This document shows, in pieces, positions 9,668-18,365 of a stretch of 26,628 nt of DNA. The notes below the pieces were generated by a model. It ran no database searches, was not told where the DNA came from, and saw nothing but the letters and a program-made list of their open reading frames with translations. Source of the DNA: Coemansia sp. RSA 1804. Lineage: Eukaryota; Kickxellomycota; Kickxellomycetes; Kickxellales; Kickxellaceae. Both the position numbers and the translations under genes were made by a program. Location of the stretch: NCBI GenBank assembly GCA_027578815.1, contig JANBTH010000211.1, positions 1 through 26,628 of the forward strand, written 5' to 3'. Every line of letters begins with the position of its first letter. Positions within the stretch are counted from its first letter, which is position 1.

Positions 9668-9745
9668 CTACGCGCAAAAAAGATGTTTAAAACAAAGAAA
9701 GAAAGATGAAGGCGTCCAGGCCTCAGCTCGATCTGTTCTTCTTAC
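9668..9745 (-). other. possible 5'UTR intron of the Rco1-like gene
   Basis: Minus-strand GTAAGA donor, pyrimidine-rich body with TTTTAAAC, and GCGTAG acceptor, 78 nt. An alternative acceptor CACTAG ends at 9658. The downstream exon stays free of ATG until 9604, which fits an untranslated leader. Confidence 0.35.
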
Positions 9746-11020
9746 TCAAAAAGTCGCAGAAGGTTCTTTTCCTTGCGTTTTGCCTTCTAGATCAATCCTG
9801 ACGTTCTCCTCGTCTCTCCAGAATAGAAAACCACGGTTAAACAACCAAAGAGAACCACGTATAGACACTGATGTTCCACTTCCTTCAGTCTATCTTATTA
9901 TCCGTTTCGGCGTCTCGTATCCAACTCGAACACTTTAGAAAACCGGATCTCGTTTTGGAGCTTGCGACCGGAAAAGAGACTCGCTGCCTGCAATGAGCTG
10001 CTGGTCGAGTAAAAACCAAGTAAAGGTACGCGTAAACAACGGCAGAGCAGCAAAAAACACGCTGCTATTCTTCTGCCACTTCAACGCGTTCCAGTGTTTG
10101 ATATGTATCGTCAAATATCGGAATGAAAAGCGAGCCGTCTTCACCAAACAGAGTCCGTGCGTTATACGAAGTATTGATAATAATGATATAGACGTGGCAA
10201 AGTAAAGGATGCGAAATATATAAACGAAAAAGATAAAGTAGAACCCCCAGGCAAAAAACAAAAACAAGGATGAAAAAAAAGTAGCACACGAAAAAAGGCT
10301 AGAGAACAAGAGAGTGAGGAGGGGGGAAGGGAATGGATGATGCCGGTTTTGCCACGGTAATTAGCGAAGAAGTGTGTGTTTTGGATAAAAAGCTTTTGGC
10401 GTGTAGGCTGCGGTGCATTGCTTCACTTTCCGTCTGCGATCTGTTCTCTACAACACAAAGCCAATCTCCATAAATGCGGCTATCTTGCTGGACTCAGCTC
10501 ACATCTGTGCTGCTTGCTTGGATGGACGACAATAACTACTTTGGCTTGTCTTATTGTGGATTTTGCATTTTGATGATTTGTTCATTCTAACAGGTAATGA
10601 TGAAGCTTCTAGACAGTCCGGGGAGGCGGGAGACCGGGATTGCATGATCGGCCAGATGAAGGCGGGGGCGCACGCTGTCTGAGTGGAGAGCCGGATCTGT
10701 GGCTTTTTGCCATGTTGTTTTAGCACTTGCTTTTGGATCCAATGTTCCAACACGCGCATGTCCGCACCAGCATAGCACGTGGCCGGAAATGCCTTCCTCT
10801 CCAATCATGAGGCATTGCGCTAATTGCGAATCAGTGGGTGAATCAAGAAAAAAAGCACAGAAAAAATTGGCTCAACATTTTAATTTTTTTGCTTCTTCGC
10901 TTCATATGTTAGGCTCCATCAGCTCTAACCGACCTTTTTAGCATGCGAAAGACATCATAAGAACTTTTTTCTTCTTCGCTTTCGTCAACACATTGTAATT
11001 ACATTTAAAGGGCCTCTCCA

Positions 11021-11045
11021 CTGTTTCTCTGTTTCTCTGTTTCTC
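11021..11045 (+). repeat. three tandem CTGTTTCT units in the SSF1 promoter
   Basis: Three exact copies of an 8-mer plus one base, a pyrimidine-rich stretch about 100 bp before the SSF1 start codon. It could be a promoter or leader pyrimidine tract or simply replication slippage. Confidence 0.7.
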
Positions 11046-11143
11046 AAGCCATAGCCATCTATTTCTTGGTCATAGTCTTAGAAACGCAGTCACTGCAACA
11101 AACCACTGCGCTTTCTCTTCCAAAAGAACTGTAGAGGAACAGA

Positions 11144-12490
11144 ATGGGACACGGACGCAAGAAGAGAAGAACGCACGTAGCGCCAACGCAGGAGGATATT
11201 GAAAAGACACCAAAGTCGCTGGTAGTAAAGTCAGGGAACATTGGGCGCACAGTGGCGGAACTGGTGAGTGATGTGCGACGTGTGATGCAGCCGAACACAG
11301 CAGCGAAGCTCCGGGAGCGCAAAAGCAACAAGATCAAGGACTACGTGGCAGTCAGCAGCCAGCTCAGCCTCACGCATCTCATGTTGTTCTCGCAGACGGA
11401 GACAGGCACAAACCTGCGTATCGGACGTATTCCGCGCGGACCAACGCTGTACTTCCGGGTCAACAAGTACTCGCTGGCAAAGGACTGCCTTCGACTGCAG
11501 AAGACGCCGCACACATCGGATGCCGAGTACAAGACAGCGCCGCTGATTATCCTTAATAACTTTGCTGGCGAGGGTAAGGGCAAGGAGCTGAAGCTGATGA
11601 CTGCCATGCTGCAGAACATGTTTCCGGCGATCAATCCGTCTACGATGCACTTGTCGGAGGCCCGTCGTGTGGTACTGTTCAACTACAACGACGAGACTGA
11701 TATGGTGGACTTCCGGCACTACACCATTGTGGTCAAGCCTGTGGGCATCACAAAGGGTGTCAAGCGTGTAATCTTATCCACCAACGTCCCGTCGCTTGCC
11801 GGGTACTCGGATATCAGCGAGTACGTTCTGCGCGAGGCGTTTGCATCCGAGAGCGACATGGAGGATGGCCCCGAATCTGCAGTCACGCTAGCCCAGGACT
11901 ATGTGGGTCGTGGAAACAGGAAGAACGAGCAACGCGCCGTACGTCTTCTTGAGCTTGGGCCACGAATGGAGCTCAAGCTGATGAAGGTCGAGGGCGGGCT
12001 GTGCCAGGGCGAAGTGCTGTTCCACAGCTACTTGCACAAAACAAAGGAGGAGCTTGAGAAGCAGGCGAGGGTGCGCCAGATCAAGCTTACGCAGCAGGCG
12101 CGGCGCCGTCAGGAACAAGAGTCTAACGTTGAGCGCAAGAAGGGGGCGAAGAAGGGAAATTCGGGCGATGCCAGTGATGAGGATAGCGCTGCTGAAGACG
12201 ATAGCGACGACTCGGAAAGCGAGGCCATGTCGGAGGATTCCACTGATCGGGAGAGAAAATCTCGTCGTGCGGCCGATGACTTTGGTGCCGATGACTACGA
12301 AGGCGATACGACGGATGGCGATAACAGCGAGGCTGGCGACGATGAGGAAGGTGGTGAGGGCAACGGAAGCGACGATGGTGACAATGAGCCACGCTCCAGC
12401 AGCAACAGCAGACCTGCAAAGCGCGCAAGGACCAGCAAGTCGTCGAATGGATCTTCCGGCTCAGTAAAGTCTGGATCCAAGCGGAAATAG
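11144..12490 (+). CDS. SSF1: Ssf1/Peter Pan-type Brix-domain ribosome biogenesis protein
   Basis: 448 aa, ATG 11144, TAG stop, no intron. The N-terminus MGHGRKKRRTH and KSLVVKSGNIG lead into a Brix domain (about 30-310). This holds the conserved NKIKDYVAVSSQLSLTH, the sigma70-like IGRIPRGPTLYFRV (about 93-106), PLIILNNF and the C-terminal GPRMELKLMKVEGGLCQGEVLFH. Ssf1 family proteins act in the nucleolus on 27S pre-rRNA for 60S subunit assembly, with Rrp15 and Rrp14 in yeast. The last ~110 residues are an acidic Asp/Glu/Ser/Gly tail ending in a basic Lys/Arg/Ser patch, as in other family members. It is convergent with YTH1 (259 bp between stops). Confidence 0.95.
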   Translation: MGHGRKKRRTHVAPTQEDIEKTPKSLVVKSGNIGRTVAELVSDVRRVMQPNTAAKLRERKSNKIKDYVAVSSQLSLTHLMLFSQTETGTNLRIGRIPRGPTLYFRVNKYSLAKDCLRLQKTPHTSDAEYKTAPLIILNNFAGEGKGKELKLMTAMLQNMFPAINPSTMHLSEARRVVLFNYNDETDMVDFRHYTIVVKPVGITKGVKRVILSTNVPSLAGYSDISEYVLREAFASESDMEDGPESAVTLAQDYVGRGNRKNEQRAVRLLELGPRMELKLMKVEGGLCQGEVLFHSYLHKTKEELEKQARVRQIKLTQQARRRQEQESNVERKKGAKKGNSGDASDEDSAAEDDSDDSESEAMSEDSTDRERKSRRAADDFGADDYEGDTTDGDNSEAGDDEEGGEGNGSDDGDNEPRSSSNSRPAKRARTSKSSNGSSGSVKSGSKRK

Positions 12491-12580
12491 CATGGTGTGG
12501 TGTCTGGTTCTCTTAGGCTTTTTAATGCTGACAATTAAAGTCTCAGATCTCTTATCATTTCATTGTCGATGAGGAGAAAA

Positions 12581-12586
12581 AATAAA
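12581..12586 (+). terminator. AATAAA polyadenylation-type signal after SSF1
   Basis: AATAAA about 90 bp after the SSF1 stop, followed by T-rich sequence. Its position suits the plus-strand 3' end. Confidence 0.45.
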
Positions 12587-12749
12587 TGATGTCTTTTATA
12601 TTTATTATTTCGGCAAAAAAGTGTTGTTGGTAACAGCAAAAATGTTAGAATGAAATAAGACAAAGACTGCATGTGAGAGGTTTTTATTACAGGAACTGGA
12701 TTTCAGCAAAGTACACGCGTTTAGGGCAAGGTTCAACCAGAGCCGACCC

Positions 12750-13550
12750 TCACATCTGAATCGGGTGCTGTTGTGGCGGTTGCTGTTGCTGCTGGTATGC
12801 GTTGGCAGCAAATGTGTTAGGCGCTGGTGCGTTGGCGCCGGACTCAACATGAGTCAGCGGTAGATCAAACCTCGGGTGCTCCTTTGGACAGCTGGGGCCC
12901 AGCGGACAGAAGCCAGCACGATACTGAGGACACACAAGCTTCCTCACATGTTTGCTGCGGCACTTTGCGCCATGCTTGCAGAAACCACGCGCATACCACA
13001 GACACTCCTTGACGCGCTGCTCGGGGTTGAGATGCTGGAACGGACACTCGTCACCATTAGTGCACTTTCCGTTCTGTGGGAAAAACGTGCACTCTGGCAT
13101 TTTCTTCAGATTATACTCGTGCAGGTAATCGCAATCATCGTCCTTCTTGCACAGCCCACGTAGCCAATGTTTGCACACAATCGTGCGGTTTTCCGACTGG
13201 ATCTTCTCGCTCTGCTCCCGCGTCAGATGTCGGTAGATGCAGTTGTTTCCTTTCCAGCAGTGGCCGCGCAGAAAGTAGTTGCACACGCCAGTCTTGCCGT
13301 CGTTGATCGATCGTGCGCGCTGGGTTGCCGGGACGTGGTCAATGTTCAGCTTCAGCTCATTCCGCACAAAGTCCTCAAAGTCTAGTTTAATGGTGTCTGC
13401 CGAGCGCTGTGTGTCGAGGACGCTGTATGTGTCTACAGTTGAAGGAGTAGCTGTTGCTGCCACTGCCGCTGTTGTTGATGTTTTCGCAGCTGGTGCTGCT
13501 GTTAGTGTCGCTGTTGCTGTTGCTGTTGCACTGCCGCTCATTACGCTCAT
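12750..13550 (-). CDS. YTH1: CPSF30/Yth1 CCCH zinc-finger subunit of the pre-mRNA cleavage and polyadenylation factor
   Basis: 266 aa from ATG 13550 (context AAGAATGAG). The frame is open further upstream, but only from a non-ATG codon. Five CCCH fingers run in tandem: C90-H108, C126-H144, C154-H173, C183-H201 and C207-H225. Four have C-x7-C-x5-C-x3-H and the third C-x8-C-x5-C-x3-H, exactly the CPSF30/Yth1 layout. There is no C-terminal zinc knuckle, as in yeast Yth1 and unlike animal CPSF4. Fingers 2-3 recognise the AAUAAA signal and finger 4-5 contacts Fip1 in characterised homologues. The N-terminus is a long Ala/Thr low-complexity run and the C-terminus is Gln/Pro-rich. It is divergent from the heme lyase gene. 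Confidence 0.95.
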   Translation of the reverse strand: MSVMSGSATATATATLTAAPAAKTSTTAAVAATATPSTVDTYSVLDTQRSADTIKLDFEDFVRNELKLNIDHVPATQRARSINDGKTGVCNYFLRGHCWKGNNCIYRHLTREQSEKIQSENRTIVCKHWLRGLCKKDDDCDYLHEYNLKKMPECTFFPQNGKCTNGDECPFQHLNPEQRVKECLWYARGFCKHGAKCRSKHVRKLVCPQYRAGFCPLGPSCPKEHPRFDLPLTHVESGANAPAPNTFAANAYQQQQQPPQQHPIQM

Positions 13551-13885
13551 TCTTATAGCCAATATTGTACAACGACGATGGGACAAGTAAGAGAAAGAGA
13601 TTAAAATTATAATTACTAAAGGAAACAAACAACTACAGATTAAAGAGGAGAAAAGGAGAAGAAAAGAAAAGAAACGCTGGAAACGAAAAAGGGCGTTTAC
13701 AAATCACTTTTTGAACAGGCGGTAGAAATCAACGAATGAAAGAATCACGACGCACTAGCGATCTTTTTTTCCACTGGCAAAAATTCCAAGCCAATATTAT
13801 ATCAGCATTTCTCTTCTGTGTTTTTCACCATTCAGTCTTATTTAATGTATTTCACCAGGTAAAGCTCTTTCATAGGTTCCTCGGA
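13551..13885. other. divergent promoter region YTH1 / heme lyase
   Basis: 335 bp, A-rich on the plus strand. The heme-lyase frame is open back to an ATG at 13736, but this stretch encodes hydrophobic, unconserved residues, and a CACCAG|GTAAAG splice-like motif lies at about 13854-13865. It is most likely leader sequence. Confidence 0.5.
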
Positions 13886-14689
13886 ATGACGAGCGATTTG
13901 TCTTTAGCGGGCTCGAAATGCCCCGTCGACCACCACGACAACCGGGACACAGCGCCAGACAAGTGCCCAGTAGACCACACCTCCTCGCAAGAAGCCAGTA
14001 AAGACGGAAGCAACAGCAGCAGACCACAACGACAGCATCCAGCCGTGGATCCGCACAACCGGATGCCAGCAACACCCGAGCAGCAGGCAGCGGACGGACA
14101 GCAAGGCGCACTATCAACGGCCCGCACGGTGTCAACGATCCCGCGTGCCGAGCGGTACCAAAGCGCAGGCGACTCTGTGTGTCCGGCACTCCACGATGAC
14201 GATGGCAGCGAGAAGGAGAAACAAAGCACAGGGACTGAGGCGCATAAAAAGGATATGTGGATCTACCCGTCAGAACAGATGTTCTTCAACGCAATGAAGC
14301 GCAAGAGCTGGGACCCGCAGGAGCGCGACATGCGGTACGTGGTGCCGATCCACAACGCAGTGAACGAAAAGTGCTGGAACCAGATTCTAGAGTGGGAGCA
14401 GATGCACAGCACAACGTGTGGGGCGCCCAAGCTGCTCAAATTCGAGGGGAGAGCTCACGATCTGACACCGCGGGCCCGTTTCTTCTCGCTCTTTGGGTAC
14501 CAGAAACCGTTTGACAGACACGACTGGACTGTAGATAGATGCGGAAAGAATGTGCGATACGTTATTGATTTCTATGAAGGCAAACGTGACCCACGGAACC
14601 CGCAGGCGCCTTCGTTCTATCTGGATGTCCGGCCCGCGCTGACGATCGAGAGCTGCTGGGACCGCATGCGCCGGTTCGTTGGGGCCTGA
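13886..14689 (+). CDS. holocytochrome c synthase (cytochrome c heme lyase)
   Basis: 267 aa from ATG 13886; an in-frame ATG at 13736 would add 50 hydrophobic residues not expected in the family. The enzyme attaches heme to apocytochrome c (and/or c1) in the mitochondrial intermembrane space. Three heme-regulatory CP motifs occur near the N-terminus: CPVDH at about 12, CPVDH at 27 and CPALH at 99. The catalytic core has MWIYPSEQMFFNAMKRK, VPIHNAVNE with His156 aligned to the heme-ligating His154 of human HCCS, ILEWE, and PFDRHDW..DRCG followed by VRYVIDFYEG. All these are diagnostic. The stretch from 30 to 120 is low-complexity linker. It is convergent with the second PPR gene (209 bp). Yeast has two paralogues (Cyc3, Cyt2) and the sequence alone does not say which this is. 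Confidence 0.95.
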   Translation: MTSDLSLAGSKCPVDHHDNRDTAPDKCPVDHTSSQEASKDGSNSSRPQRQHPAVDPHNRMPATPEQQAADGQQGALSTARTVSTIPRAERYQSAGDSVCPALHDDDGSEKEKQSTGTEAHKKDMWIYPSEQMFFNAMKRKSWDPQERDMRYVVPIHNAVNEKCWNQILEWEQMHSTTCGAPKLLKFEGRAHDLTPRARFFSLFGYQKPFDRHDWTVDRCGKNVRYVIDFYEGKRDPRNPQAPSFYLDVRPALTIESCWDRMRRFVGA

Positions 14690-14778
14690 CCAGGCAGGTT
14701 GCAGTATGCTGTTTTAATGGCTCATTCAGCCATTGGATCTGTGCTGGAGAATGAACCCCCATTCTGTGAATGTGGATC

Positions 14779-14784
14779 AATAAA
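14779..14784 (+). terminator. AATAAA polyadenylation-type signal after the heme lyase gene
   Basis: AATAAA about 90 bp after the stop codon on the plus strand, positioned as expected for the 3' end of this gene. Confidence 0.5.
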
Positions 14785-14898
14785 AGAAAGAGCTGCCAAA
14801 CACTAAAAGAGCCTTGTGCGTGCAAAAAGCTACTATATACAACATGTCAAAGAGAGGAAAAAGAGGGAAACACAAACAGAAAGCTCTGGTGTTCGTTT

Positions 14899-17178
14899 CT
14901 AAGTCGCAGTTATGTCCAGGAGCGCGCTGGTAGAAAGGTTCCATCGCCTGGCCTGCTGCACAACATGCACACGCAGCCGTGCGATCTTGTGCGGCGGCTT
15001 CCCAGCAACAAGCGTGCGCCAGTGGGAGGCGGCCACGGATGATCTGCCAACAGAAGCCCACATGGGAACAAGATGAACCAGCGAGGCATCGTCAGGCACA
15101 ATGTGCTCGCTTAGCATGCGATCGTACAATTGCTGCATGGCGGCGGCTATCTCGGCATGCTCAGCGCTCTGGAGATGCTGAGCGGCGCGCGAAAGCCCAG
15201 CAAGGAGCAGGTTGTACGTGGCCGCATTGAGCTGCGCCCCGCTGCGTGTCGCCATTCTGACTACATCCACGCCTCGTCGCAACAGCTGTGCGCGATCGCC
15301 CGGATTGCTGTCTATTGCCGAAGAATCAAGACACGCACGCAACACAGCATTTACCAGATCTGTCAGGTAGCGAGTCGCGGCAGGCGTGTGCGCATCGCAG
15401 CTGCTGGGAACAGGCCGCTCGTGATCGCAGGCAATCTGAAGCAGTGAGATCGCGCGATCAAGGTTTCCCGCGTGTGCGTGGCCAACAACGAGTCGCGCCA
15501 GCGCACGCCGGTTAATCCGTGCATGCTTGTACCGTCGCGATGTTGCAAAAGGCGTGTAGTCCAGTCCGTGTCTGGCCCACAGCGTCTCCGCTGCATCCAG
15601 ATCACCGGCATCGGCTAGCCACGCTACCAGACGCGTGACCAACGCCTGCGACCCTGGCGCCGCCTCACGCTGCCGCAGAGTCTCCAGAACATCGATGGCC
15701 CTGCTGTAGTCACCCAGCGCGCACCACGCCTTCGCAACTGTCTGAAGCGTCACGTCGTTTGGTTGTGGTAACGAGACAACCCTGGGTGCAGGCCGCCCAT
15801 CTCCCGTCGCCACAGGCATCTCGCCTGCTTGCATCTGCTCGTAGATGCGACACGCCTGCGCAGGTGCTCCACGCTCAATGTAAGTGTTGATGATAAGCGT
15901 CAATGCCTGCACGTCGGGGTCGATTCCCAGACGCTCAAAGTCGCCCAGCAGCGCCTCCATCCCGCGTGGAGGCCCCGCGTCTGCCGCAATCGCAATCTCT
16001 AGCACCTTTGTCACGTGTGCCGCCGACACTAAATGTCGTCCGCGCTGCTCCAGCCGCCAAAGTACCCGTCGCGCCTCTACGCCGTGCTGCGAGTGATGCC
16101 CTCGCCTCCACTCGCTGTTGCTGTGGTACAAAGCCTGCCGCCGCTTTTTCTGCCGCCTGCGTGCTGACGGCTCCTCCGCTTCTCGCCTCTGTTCGTTGCG
16201 GATCGAGCACAGCGCCAGGCGGGCGATCTCTGCGTTTATCTTCCGAGCACCCAGACTGCCAGCCATGCGTCTGATCTGCGCAAAGCATCGTCCCTGGTAA
16301 AGCAACTCAAACAGCGCTTGATTGGCAGACTCTGACAACCACGCCTCAGCTGCCACGCCGTCTGCTTCCTCTCCAACCAGCCCAATGCACACCGGATACA
16401 GATGCCGTTGCCGCAACTCGGCCTTGCCGACCGCCTGCAGCATCTCTGTCGTCAGCGCATACGCTTCGTCGTGACGCCGATCAATCTCCATACAACTGAG
16501 CAATAGCTGCGACGCTTGCTGCTGGTGCTGATGGTCTAGCCGCACCCATTCACCTATCGCCACCACGCCTATCCTTGCGATCTCGCCAGCAATCGCACGC
16601 AGCGAAGTGTCTTCCATCGCGCCACTCTTGTCTTCTGCCAAATACTGTGCATACCGCGTCAGAGTGTCGTGGAATGCCTCGTACCGGTACGTCCCGGATT
16701 CCTCGGATATCTCGTCATGGGGTCGACGCTGTCTACGGCTCCCGTGTGGTCTAACATAGTACGTCGTCTTCTTCTTACGTGCCCTGGCTTCAAGGCGAAA
16801 TCGCTCGGTGTAGATGGGCACGAGGATCAATTCTGCTAGCGTCTGCTGCCACCTGCTGCCAGCTATGTCATGAGTACAGCAGCATTTGTCTCTTTCTATT
16901 TTATTCTTATCGCTCTCAGTGCGCACAGTGTCCCTCCGTTTAACTGCGCTGATGCCGTCCGATTCTGATTCTGGCGTAGCTGTACTTCTGCCGATGCAGC
17001 GGGGGATTGCTATGCCGCGCACACTCCCCGTCCTGTGATAACTAGAGGCGCATCTTCGCCCGTCTCTGCTGCTGTTTGCTGTCACTGCCGCCACCGCTGC
17101 ATACTGAGCTTGGAGCTGCCGTTGCGTGCTTCCATATTCTAACACTGACGCGACTAGTCGTATGCCCAGGCGTCGCAT
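14899..17178 (-). CDS. PPR/TPR-like helical-repeat protein, probably mitochondrial
   Basis: 759 aa from ATG 17178; the frame upstream opens only at a non-ATG codon. The N-terminus MRRLGIRLVASVLEYG, then Arg/Gln/Ala-rich sequence, looks like a mitochondrial presequence. Degenerate PPR units lie in the C-terminal half (about 400-745), e.g. LTLIINTYIERGAPAQACRI, LQTVAKAWCALGDYSRAIDV, LVVGHAHAGNLDRAISLL and TYNLLLAGLSRAAQHL. They suggest an organellar RNA-binding protein of unknown target. Codons are GC-rich except for about 16880-16930, which encodes a charged stretch with three consecutive Cys. That part could hide an unrecognised intron, although no convincing splice pair was found. It is divergent from DPH4. 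Confidence 0.75.
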   Translation of the reverse strand: MRRLGIRLVASVLEYGSTQRQLQAQYAAVAAVTANSSRDGRRCASSYHRTGSVRGIAIPRCIGRSTATPESESDGISAVKRRDTVRTESDKNKIERDKCCCTHDIAGSRWQQTLAELILVPIYTERFRLEARARKKKTTYYVRPHGSRRQRRPHDEISEESGTYRYEAFHDTLTRYAQYLAEDKSGAMEDTSLRAIAGEIARIGVVAIGEWVRLDHQHQQQASQLLLSCMEIDRRHDEAYALTTEMLQAVGKAELRQRHLYPVCIGLVGEEADGVAAEAWLSESANQALFELLYQGRCFAQIRRMAGSLGARKINAEIARLALCSIRNEQRREAEEPSARRRQKKRRQALYHSNSEWRRGHHSQHGVEARRVLWRLEQRGRHLVSAAHVTKVLEIAIAADAGPPRGMEALLGDFERLGIDPDVQALTLIINTYIERGAPAQACRIYEQMQAGEMPVATGDGRPAPRVVSLPQPNDVTLQTVAKAWCALGDYSRAIDVLETLRQREAAPGSQALVTRLVAWLADAGDLDAAETLWARHGLDYTPFATSRRYKHARINRRALARLVVGHAHAGNLDRAISLLQIACDHERPVPSSCDAHTPAATRYLTDLVNAVLRACLDSSAIDSNPGDRAQLLRRGVDVVRMATRSGAQLNAATYNLLLAGLSRAAQHLQSAEHAEIAAAMQQLYDRMLSEHIVPDDASLVHLVPMWASVGRSSVAASHWRTLVAGKPPHKIARLRVHVVQQARRWNLSTSALLDITAT

Positions 17179-17756
17179 ACGGGAATGACACAAGCCAGCG
17201 AAGCCCCCTCCCCGCCGCAATTTATCTGCCAGTATGAAGTTAGGATCTCACTATGCTCTCCTATTCTTATTCTTGCTATTCCCTGTTTATTCCACACGTA
17301 GAACAAAATATAAAAGACAGTGCAATACGGTTGTTGGCGAATCCAGAAAATCGAAGTTTCCTTATTTTTATCCGTCCTCCTTTCCTTCGTCTACGGCTCC
17401 AGAACTAGCTAATTGCGATGGCGAAAAAAAGAAACTAAAAGTATATGTGTAGAACAACAACAACATTAGAACTGTGCGATTAAGGAAATGAACGTCCTGC
17501 CCCACTGACTATTCGCATTCTTTTATCTTGTGAGATAAAAAAATTCTTGTGCCAAAGCAAAAAAAGTTTGGTTTTCTTTTTCTCTCCTCCCTTTTTCGAC
17601 TCCTTTCAGGACGAGTTTGTTTGTTTTTTTTTTCTACTTTTTGTACCGTTTCTTTTATAATTATCAGGAAATGAACTGACAATCTGTTGATGCTGCTGTT
17701 GTCCATTCTACTCTGTTCTAAGAATCCAAATCAACTAGAATTGACCAACTCGTTTA
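17179..17756. other. divergent promoter region PPR2 / DPH4
   Basis: 578 bp, AT-rich with poly-T tracts near 17620-17632. It includes a 72-codon plus-strand ATG frame (17234-17452) beginning with a signal-peptide-like hydrophobic run; its reality is doubtful. No RNA gene is seen. Confidence 0.5.
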
Positions 17757-18197
17757 ATGTACGAAGCATGCACTGACCACTACGCCGCACTGGGTGTCCA
17801 GCGCACGGCCACACGGGACGAGATCAAACAGGCATACTATGCGCTAAGTCGCAAGGCCCACCCAGACAAATCTCAGAAGCAAGAGGAGCAGGAGTGTTCT
17901 AGCATAGAGTTCCACGAGCTAAGCAGGGCCTGGGAGGTGCTGGGCGACACGTCACGGCGCGCAGAGTACGACAAGCAGTGCAATGCTGAGGAATCCAGGG
18001 CGCGCGGCGTCGTTCAGGACGAGGTTGACCTGGACGATATGGTGTTCGATGAGAGCAACAGGGTGTTCTCGTTCCCCTGTAGATGCAGCTCGCAGTACGA
18101 GATCACCGAAGACGATCTGGAGGGCGGATTTGAAATCGCTCCATGTTCAGGCTGTTCGCTAAAGATCAAGGTTCTGTACGATGTTATCGAGGACTGA
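17757..18197 (+). CDS. DPH4: DPH4-type J-domain protein of diphthamide synthesis
   Basis: 146 aa with ATG 17757. An N-terminal J domain (about 7-72) carries the HPD tripeptide at 35-37 (SRKAHPDKS), which activates Hsp70. A C-terminal DPH/CSL zinc-binding domain follows: CRC at 108-110 and CSGC at 130-133, with the family-typical SFPCRC and the ITEDDLEGG segment. This two-domain order defines DPH4 (DNAJC24; Jjj3 in yeast). DPH4 supports the first step of diphthamide formation on elongation factor 2, where Dph1-Dph2 transfer the aminocarboxypropyl group. Length matches the family. It is convergent with CLU1 (168 bp between stops). Confidence 0.95.
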   Translation: MYEACTDHYAALGVQRTATRDEIKQAYYALSRKAHPDKSQKQEEQECSSIEFHELSRAWEVLGDTSRRAEYDKQCNAEESRARGVVQDEVDLDDMVFDESNRVFSFPCRCSSQYEITEDDLEGGFEIAPCSGCSLKIKVLYDVIED

Positions 18198-18365
18198 GAA
18201 CGTCTTTCTCTTCTAGTCTCTATTGAGCATATAGTATATATTTATGTTTTTTCTGGAATTCATGGGTGAGTTTTTTTTGTTCTATAGACCTTATGTTATA
18301 TCTGACTGGATTCTTGCTGTATGTAAGGAGCAGCTATATTCCAACACACTAAAGAGCTCGATCTC

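Larger units (their letters stand above)
9605..11143. other. gene-poor region upstream of Rco1-like and SSF1 genes
   Basis: About 1.5 kb between two divergent gene starts. On the minus strand next to the Rco1-like start there is an intron-like segment: GTAAGA at 9745 to TAG at 9668, with TTTTAAAC before it, 78 nt. It could be a 5'UTR intron, since no ATG intervenes before 9604. Short coding-looking fragments occur, such as a minus-strand frame ending at 10065 and a plus-strand 46-codon frame from ATG 10333. None matches a known family and they do not assemble into a convincing gene. Confidence 0.45.

Noticed and set aside
9291..9938. Plus-strand open frame of 215 codons
   Set aside because: It overlaps the minus-strand exon 1 of the Rco1-like gene, whose charged, protein-like translation and matching splice donor make the minus strand the better choice.
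13736..13885. N-terminal 50-codon extension of the heme lyase
   Set aside because: The extension is hydrophobic, AT-rich and unlike known heme lyases; the ATG at 13886 gives a normal family N-terminus with the first CP motif at residue 12.
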